Below, one piece after another: positions 51,001 through 60,000 of a stretch of DNA of 64,000 bases; positions within the stretch are counted from its first letter, which is position 1, and the number at the start of each line of letters is the position of its first letter. This DNA comes from Micrasema longulum (taxonomy: Eukaryota > Arthropoda > Insecta > Trichoptera > Brachycentridae), in contig JAGVSM010002914.1 of NCBI GenBank assembly GCA_022494885.1, positions 62,001 through 126,000 of the forward strand, given 5' to 3'. The translations under genes and the position numbers were made by a program. Below the pieces are notes generated by a model. It saw only the letters and a list, made by a program, of their open reading frames with translations, was not told where the DNA came from and did not search any database.

Positions 51001-54000
51001 ACATTCTAATTTTTGTTCTCACCGGGAATCGAACCCGGACTTAACCACTACACCACGGGGGCCACGTGTTAATAGTAGGTTAAATAATATAGAAGAATTC
51101 ATCAACATTAATTTAAATTTCCTTCACAAAAATCAATAGAATTATAATATTTAAAGGGTACGCGGATAAAACAGGCGCATTATTGCATTTTCAAAATTTT
51201 TGAGATATTCAAAAAAGGAGTTTATTTTTTAATATAAAGTACACGATTTTTATTATTTTTTTCTGTGATTGTATGTAAAAATATATATTACATTAATCGA
51301 AAACCTATTTTATTAAATCCGTGAACCCGGTGTATCACAAATCAGGTTTTTATTCTATTTTTTGTTTTCTCCTGTAAACTTAGTTATTTGTTAAATTACC
51401 CTTTATTTGAATTCCAAACATTAAACTGAATATAGTTGTTTCATCATGAGCAGAAAAATGAATGGAGCAAAGTGTATATACTTCCATATCCCTTTCTCAG
51501 AAAAACTGTCTGTCTCTTATAGATACATAATTTTCTTAGCTATAGCACTATTGAAAAAAAAAACTTAAGAATTACAAAACTTTAAATATATATACAGGGT
51601 GTTCTTTAAACCCTGTCACATCCGAAACCACGATGATCAGTATGAGCAAGAAGACATATTGGCACATTAAAATAAATTTTCAGAACAAATAAAGTTTAAA
51701 AAAATAAAATATTTAAAAAAACAAATAGTTGCTAAATTCTGCAGAAGAGAAACGAGGGGGAAGAGGGGAGTCTGACACACCGTTAACCGCGCGTCCGCGC
51801 CCCCCTCGCTTCTCCCCTGCAGAAGTTAGCAACCATTTGTTCTTTTTGATATTTAATTTTTACAAATTTTCTTCGTTCTAAATATTTTTTCAAATATGCC
51901 AATATGTATTGTTGCCCATACTGATCATCGTGGTTTCGGATGTGACAGGGTTTAAAGAACACTCTGTATATATATTTAACTTAAGGACCATTTTTTATTT
52001 ATTTTATATAAAATTTAACTGTATAACATTGTTCACATGTTTCAACTTCATTTTATTTAAATGTATAGAAAATAAAAATATCTTTAAATGTGTTAAAATA
52101 CATACAATTGAACACAACTTGAGATCCCAAAAAGGTTACTTTAAAATTTGCCGCTAAAAACAGAAGTTGTGATTTCATATAACTAATAATATGCCTAAAG
52201 TGTCATGTTACATTAAAATAAATTGTTTTTAGGGATGATTGTAATTGTTATTCTTTTTAGAGAGTAAATGTGTTTTTTGTTGGCATGTTGTGATGTTGTG
52301 GATTCTGCACCGAATTTGACGTCAATAAGATAGATATTTATTTTAAACTTTTTGTCCAAAAATGAACATTAGTGGGCTTACTGCCATAAGCAATATCTTC
52401 CAACAAACCGGCATAACTAGGTCAAAATTTGTAATTTACAAGGCAAGATTTAGAGGCAGTACGCCCGTATTATGGCTATACTCTGTATCTTTAGATACCG
52501 CATTTTGGCTTAACAACGCTCAATCAATTCCATTTGTTGACTTATATCATGTTTACTAACTCATATTTTTTTAATTTATTTACTTCCCAAGGAATTGCCG
52601 AAAAACATTTTTTTTAAATGCTCCGCGAGAATGTTTTTCTTTAAATTTTATTAAAAATACAAAATATTTTTTTTATTCCTTTATTTTAAAAATAATGTTT
52701 TGAACCATGGGTCAATCTAACTACTTACCAAATTTACAATTATTTCTACCATTAGTTTGCGAAGAACATAACAAAATGTCTTAAGAACTTTAAAAACATT
52801 TACCTCAATCAAAACCAGCTTTTTTAAGATACAGCATATTGCCATAACACGGGAGAGTAGAATCTATTATAACTCGTTTTACATATTTAGTAATTGGTTT
52901 GAGTCAGCAGTGAATGTGTTAGAATAAGATTGATTAGTATAACATTTTAATCAGAATCTTATCTAAGATATCTAAGAGGTATACATATAATTATAAATGA
53001 GGTAAATTAATAAAGAACACAGATTTTTTTATATAATATATGAAACACCACCAGATATTGTTTTATATTACGAGAAGCTTATTTTGCATATGAAAAAAAA
53101 TTATATTAACAAGGGTAAGCAATAAGATACATGTAAATATTCCTCAAAAGGTGGAAGGATTATTTCTCCGCTAAATTGTTAAATATTCTTCCCTAAAACA
53201 TAAATTAAGTATAGCAAAAAAAAACTTTTTAAAAAAGAAATAAAAATATGTTTTGAAATAGTTTGTGGTCGCGTGGACTCGCGGATCAAAGGTCCGAGAT
53301 TCAAATCTGACTCTACCACAACTCGGTTCCTATGTTCCAGCACACATTTTATATTCGCTGCTTTTATAATATATATTTGGGTGAAAAATGATAACTAAAA
53401 TATTTCTTTATTAAAAAAAAAAAGAGGCTGCATTTACGAGTGACATGTGAACAAAAAATAACACTACAGTAAAAACGTCTAAATCACAAGTAACATATTA
53501 ATACATGAACAAAACAAAAAAAAAATAACACGGTACATTCCTCTAAGAACAGTTCATCATAGTGAGAAGGGATTAAATCGATTATTTTAAATATATTTTA
53601 AAAACATAATTATTATAATGATGTACATTGAGTGTTTAGGATCTAATTAAATTATTGTTAAATCATAGGAGGATGCCGAATGGATATTGACGTTAGTGAG
53701 CGGAACAAATTCAGAGCCCTGGAAAAGCAAGTGATTATTTAATGACATGATACTTATTTTATCAGACCCACCTTCACCCGTTTAAAGCCACTACTTCATA
53801 TACAATAAATAATAATTTACCATTTAAGATTGGAATAAATAACATGAAAAACGTTATTTAGTTCCAAGTATCAAGAAGTAGCAATTTGTTAATAAAATGA
53901 AAATACACTAAAGAGTAAAATTTACACCTAGTTAATCGATAATACCTTTTTACTTTACAGTATCAAAATTTTTACTAAACTAGAAAATACACCTTATAAT

Positions 54001-57000
54001 ATTATTATTTATGTTATTGGAAATTTTCATCTAAGCTATACCTAAACAATAGGGTCATGAATAACATAAAAAATATGTCAAATATTTAGAGTGGATTTTA
54101 ATGATTCTAATGATATAGCTATCAAATGTATAAAAATCGAGTTTTCATGAATAATTTTCAGGTTTAAAAACGAATACATGCAAAACAGCTGGCAGTTCAC
54201 ATCACACGTGATGCCCGCCGAGTGCACTCACAAACATTTTGTACAAGTATGACGAGGTAGTGTAATACGTGTAGTTTGTCATATAGGCTGAGAAACGTCT
54301 CATTTTCAGGTAATTTAAAATATGCATATTTTAATCCATTGTACGAAATTTATCCGATGTCACACGGAAAAAATAATACCATCACTATTGTAATTTTTTT
54401 GTTTATTTAAAAATAATAATACTAAAAATATATGAAAAGACCTTATTTTTTTCAATTTTCCACCCAATGAAATCTAAGATTTTTCATAACAATTAATACA
54501 ATTATTAAAAAAACATTATATTCATTTAATATTTTTTTTATACATCAAATGATTTGAACGGGCATATTCAGCTTTTAAATCCAATTATGAGCTAAACATT
54601 TATTTTACAACCCATATATAAAACATCCGCATGCAAAAGATCCATTAGTGGTTAATAATATTATTTTTGTCACCAAATAGTAATGGCTGAAGATAGTAAC
54701 ATGAATATGAGAGATGAAATTGCGTTCATAATACAAATACATAGTAAGCATAGTTATAAAAATAAATGTTTGTGGACAGGCTGGATTTTCTCCCTAAGGA
54801 GTTGAGGAAATGTGGATGTTTAAATATACGCAGAATGATGAATGTTACACAGTGTATGAAATGGCCACTTAAACCAGCCAATGACAGATCATAAGCCCTG
54901 TAAATGCCTAGACTTCCATGGTCCCTTCTCAAAGATGTTTTCCCTCCCTGTCATAACAAATTTAGGTTATAACAATGGTTGATTATTTGTAAATTATTTA
55001 AATTAAATTATTAAATATATTTACAATGGCAAATCAGCTAATGAGTCATAGTGTTAAAATTAACCAATGAAGTTGTAACAAATAATTTAGATTGGGTACT
55101 TTCCTACGACTACATTATTGTAAAATAATATACTTTGAATTTTTTTTTTAAATGGCGCTGTTTAACATATTTTAGTTTTTAATCGGTGCAACAAAATTTT
55201 ATCATATTTTAACTATTACAAAACTACAGTTTCAGGAGAGTACTCTCCGTCAAAGGTGTTACAAGTGCTGAATGAAAATTCAATTAATAAAACAAGAATT
55301 TCAGAACATGAAGAATTTTAGAACATTAAAACCAGACAGTGATCCCGTGGTAGTCACGAGGACTCGCGGATCAGAGATCCGAGGTTCGAACCCCGCTTGA
55401 ATCCCGTTTTCTGGCAGTTATTTACAACTCTTTAAAATTGGCCCCGAAAATAAAATATTTAGTGACCGCTGTGGATAAATCTTCTGTCAAAAATAAATAA
55501 AAAATATTTAGAATATGCATTTAGGCTACCCATTTAGTGTAATGGCTAAGACTTTTTGGTTTTAATTTTAACTTTTGATTTCAACTCTTAATTTATACTT
55601 ATTCATATGTACATCTACTACCTGCATCTAATGAATTATTGTTGGTTGTGAATTTTTACAAAGAAATATAAATGTTCATGGAAGCAGAGAGAGAGGGAGG
55701 AAAGTAGAGTTGGAGCTATACAATGTCTTCTCCCTTTTATGTACTTTTTATTTAATATTCATATTTTTACTTTTTTAGAATTTAATTATTTTTCCCCTCT
55801 CCTCCTGCATCCATAATAAATTAGTGTGAAATCTGTAATTGGTCTTACTTTTTTTAATTGTTCTTTTGTACCTTGTTTTATATAAAGACTGTATGATTTC
55901 CTTAATAAATAAAATAAAATTAATAAGATGCTTGCTTCAAGCACATGTATTCCGAGTTCGATTCTCAGTGTAACTACAATATTATTTTCTCTAGTCTGGG
56001 TGTTTTGTGTTATGTATAATTTATCGCTGTTATTGTGGACCTCGTGGTCTGTTATGAGGAAATGAAAAAATCCACAAACATCAGCTTAGTGAGAGGCCAT
56101 AAGGGTAATAATTTCTGAGAGGAAGTTGATAAAATACATACCGGACTTCCATTTCACCATGTTTTTTAACACAGGGAAAAAAACTGAAAACAATTTTTCA
56201 TACATTAATTGAACAATGCGTAAGAGTAATCCTATTTGTCCTATTTTAACTATAACCTCCGGTTCGCGCGTAACTGTGCTGGAGAAAGGTTGCGCGTGGG
56301 ATTTGCCATAATGTATTAATGAATGAATATCAAACCAATCGCAAATCACTTCAATTAACAATATATATGTATATTTTTTTTCATTTGTTTTTAATTCATT
56401 ATTAAAAAGATCAGTTAACTTATAGCTGATTTCATAAAATAAAAAATTAGGGACAGATTATGTAGATTGGTCGCAGGATTCAAATGGCTAAAGAAGCAAT
56501 GAACCATTTGGAGAAGATTTGGCTAGATCGAGGTATATCAATAAACACAAAAAAGCGGTTGATGGAAGCCCTGGTATTTTTCGTTTTCCTATATGGGGCT
56601 GAAACGTGGACAATACATGCATACGAGAAGTAGAGGATCGATGCATTCGAGATGTGGTGTTGGAGAAGGCTGCTGCATGTGCCTTGGACAGCCAGAAGGA
56701 CGAATGCATCGATACTGGAAGAGCTCCATATTACAACTCGTCTGTCAGTGGTGTGTTTGAGAAGGATACTGTCTTTCTTTGGGTATATTGCTAGACGTGA
56801 GCCAGACAATCTAGAAAGGGAAATAATGTCTGGCCGAGTTGAAGGTAGGAGAAGCCGGGGTATAATCCCATATAGATGGACTGACATACTGACAATAAAG
56901 GTGGCTACGGGGCTAAAATTTGATGAGTCAGTTCGTCGGGCTGAGGACAGACTGGAGTGAAACAGACTAATCAGAAGTGTTCATGGTGATCAGGATCCTC

Positions 57001-60000
57001 AGCATTAAGGGACCGATTTGGAAGAGAGATGTAGCAAAATTTTTAGGAAAGCATTGATACCATCAAATCTATGGGCCAGAATGGTTTTTTTTTTCAAATT
57101 GGAGTTGTTTATTATGTACAAGGCTTTTACCAAAATCCAAAAGAAGTTTCTGAGATATCTCTGCATGAGAGAGTACGAGTATTATCCTCGGCTCTACCCG
57201 ACTGAGTTTCTTCAGGGTATGCTTGGCTACAACAGCTTAGAGACTAGAAGGAATGTGTATTTGACTGGAATTTTTATCAATTATTGCGCGGTATGGTCGA
57301 TAATTCTGAGATTATGGTGAGCATTGGTTTGTATGTTCCTGATAATTATCTAAGACAGCGTCAGCATAGATTGTTTCATATTCCATAGGACCAACCTACC
57401 GATGATTATGCCTGTTGGAAGGGCTACTGCTATGCTGAACAACATCGCTCTGGATGTTGATCTGTTTCATGTATCCAAACGGATTTTCCAGAGCAGGCTT
57501 CTCCTACTATTTTTAAGAGTTTCTTTATGTATTTTTTTATTTTTATAATATGTATGTCTTGAACTTTAGTTTGTAAAGTATATGTTATTTTAAATAAATT
57601 AGTTGAATTGAATACTGAATTTTTTTATTTTTTTAATACTGCTAAAGTTCCTTCTAACTGCTCTAACAATTGTGTGAGGGTCTGTCGGGATAGTTGGCTG
57701 TGGCCTTGTTAAGGAAACTATGAGCAAACTGTGCATGCTATCCACCATTATTCGTTATTTTAGCATATTTTTTACTGTTCTTTTTTGCATGGAACGTGTT
57801 CGCAAAACATTTTTTTTTTTTAAACAGATACATATTACTTATTGTTAGTTGTGATTTTATAAGAGGACTTAAATAAATAATTATAATGAAATGACTTACC
57901 TTGATTCATTCTGACCATTTCATATCCGGGAGTGACATTTCCCTTAGTGACAAGTCCTCCCGGTATTTTAAAGTTTTTATTTATTGGCATACCAACTGGT
58001 AAGTTACCTAAAAAAATAATTCAGGATATGAGGCATGAAAAAGACAATGTCGGTGATCCAATCACAAAGTATTTCTATAATTTATTTGTTAGGTGAAGGG
58101 AAGAGGAAGTCCTCTTAAGCTCTGGGAATTAAGAAATATTTAAATTAACAAACAAACATTTGATTATATTTTAATCGATTCCGAGACCTCTTTGCAGGGT
58201 AGGCAAATGCGCTGACCAACTAGGCCACAGAGTAGATAACAACATTAATTTGTCATAAATAGTAGGATTCTTGTTTTGTTGAACTTATAGCACATCCGAT
58301 AAGATAGTCATAACTCGAAAAGGTACAATTTCCAAGAGAACGTGTCTTAATGCCATGTTTTTTCACTGAGGTTTTTTGTTTTTCTTTTCACCCTTTAAAG
58401 CAATGCTAGTTTGTCTTAAAAAATGCTGTTACATTTTTAACTCTGCCTTCCCGTTGATGTGTAACTAGTACACATTGCATTTAATAACTTTAATATCTCT
58501 ATAAATATAATAAAAACTAGGTTAAGATTTTTTATACGCATCGATGGATATAATTTATTATTAAATAATTATTGGGTGCAGAAAAAGCATTATGTAACAA
58601 ATCAGAGATAAATCACTAATACATTCTAATGTTTAACAATGTGTCGTATGTTGCATAATAATAATACCGAATATACGGTTGTCTCAAACACTCCTTACGT
58701 CTCACTCTCGATGCTATATATATATTTGTGAAAGAGAGACAAATCCACGCCTCACGCAGGCCAGTAGCAAAGTAACATGTACCACTGCTTCAGTACGCCA
58801 ATTGAGCAGTTACTTTCGAACCTTTGTTAAAGGCGGTCTCTTCATAGAGCTGTGAACGTCAGCGAATGATTTTTTTTATGTTTTTAGCAATTAGATTGAA
58901 AATATTATCGTTTTTGACTTCTTGACATATGATGCCAACATCACATTTCAAAAGCATCAATTCTAGCACGGTCACGGGATTTTGTTTCAGAGTACTTAAT
59001 GTAGGAATACGATTTTCAAAAATGCATTAAATGTTATTTTAGTACTATCGGAAATCCAGTAAAAAGAAACAAATGGGTAGAAATTATAAGGAAATTGATG
59101 AAAACATCTGATTGGGAGCCATAGAAAACTAATGTTGTTTGTAAACATTCAAATACAAACTTTTTCCAAAAATAACAACTACTCAATTTTTTAGTATATA
59201 CATTCTCCTCAAATGCAGCCCTAGTTAATGAAGAATAAAACATTTACGCTCCTAACTTTTTTTTTACAAAACCGATTAAAGATTTTAAGAGTTATAAATA
59301 TACCCAAGGCAAAGCCTATCATTTTGATAAAAACCACATGTAAATCAGGGTCCAGTAGTTATTTAGTCTATCAAGGACACACATATGAACATTGCCTTTT
59401 ATATATATAGATTCTAATACAACCCAAAATCGGATTTTTTGAGTTATGACTATTTCATCAGAGGTGTGTTATGTTGAAATGGTACCGTGCAGAGAAAAAA
59501 AAATGTGAAAGAATAAATACCAGTTGACAGTAATGAATTAGGATTTTTAGGTTTAGTCTCCACTATGACGGGTTCCTTCTTGGGTTTCTCAGGAAGTCCA
59601 GCTGCGGCAGCGAGAGTCTTCCCTCCTCCTAAAAAAAATTAACAAAATATATCTACATATCGTCAATTCAATTCTGAACTATCCTAAATGTGTAAGAGAG
59701 GAATTTTTCCGACTTCACAAACAGTACGTTCAAGAGTTATTGTAAACTAGAGATATAGAGTTATTGTAAACGCCACGTAAAATTGTTAAAAGCGAGAAAA
59801 TCCTGTGAAGAATTCAAATTAAAATTCCCGTTCACGAGTATTCTAGGGGTTTAGGATAGTTAAAAAGTATGATCTCGAGTGTTCGGCGTTTAGGATAAAC
59901 GGAAATTATTTAATCATTTTAAAAGTACTGCATTTTTGGCATTTAAGATTACACAGAAAGGAAGAGAATTTCAGAGAATTATATTCAGTAAAAAGAAGCG

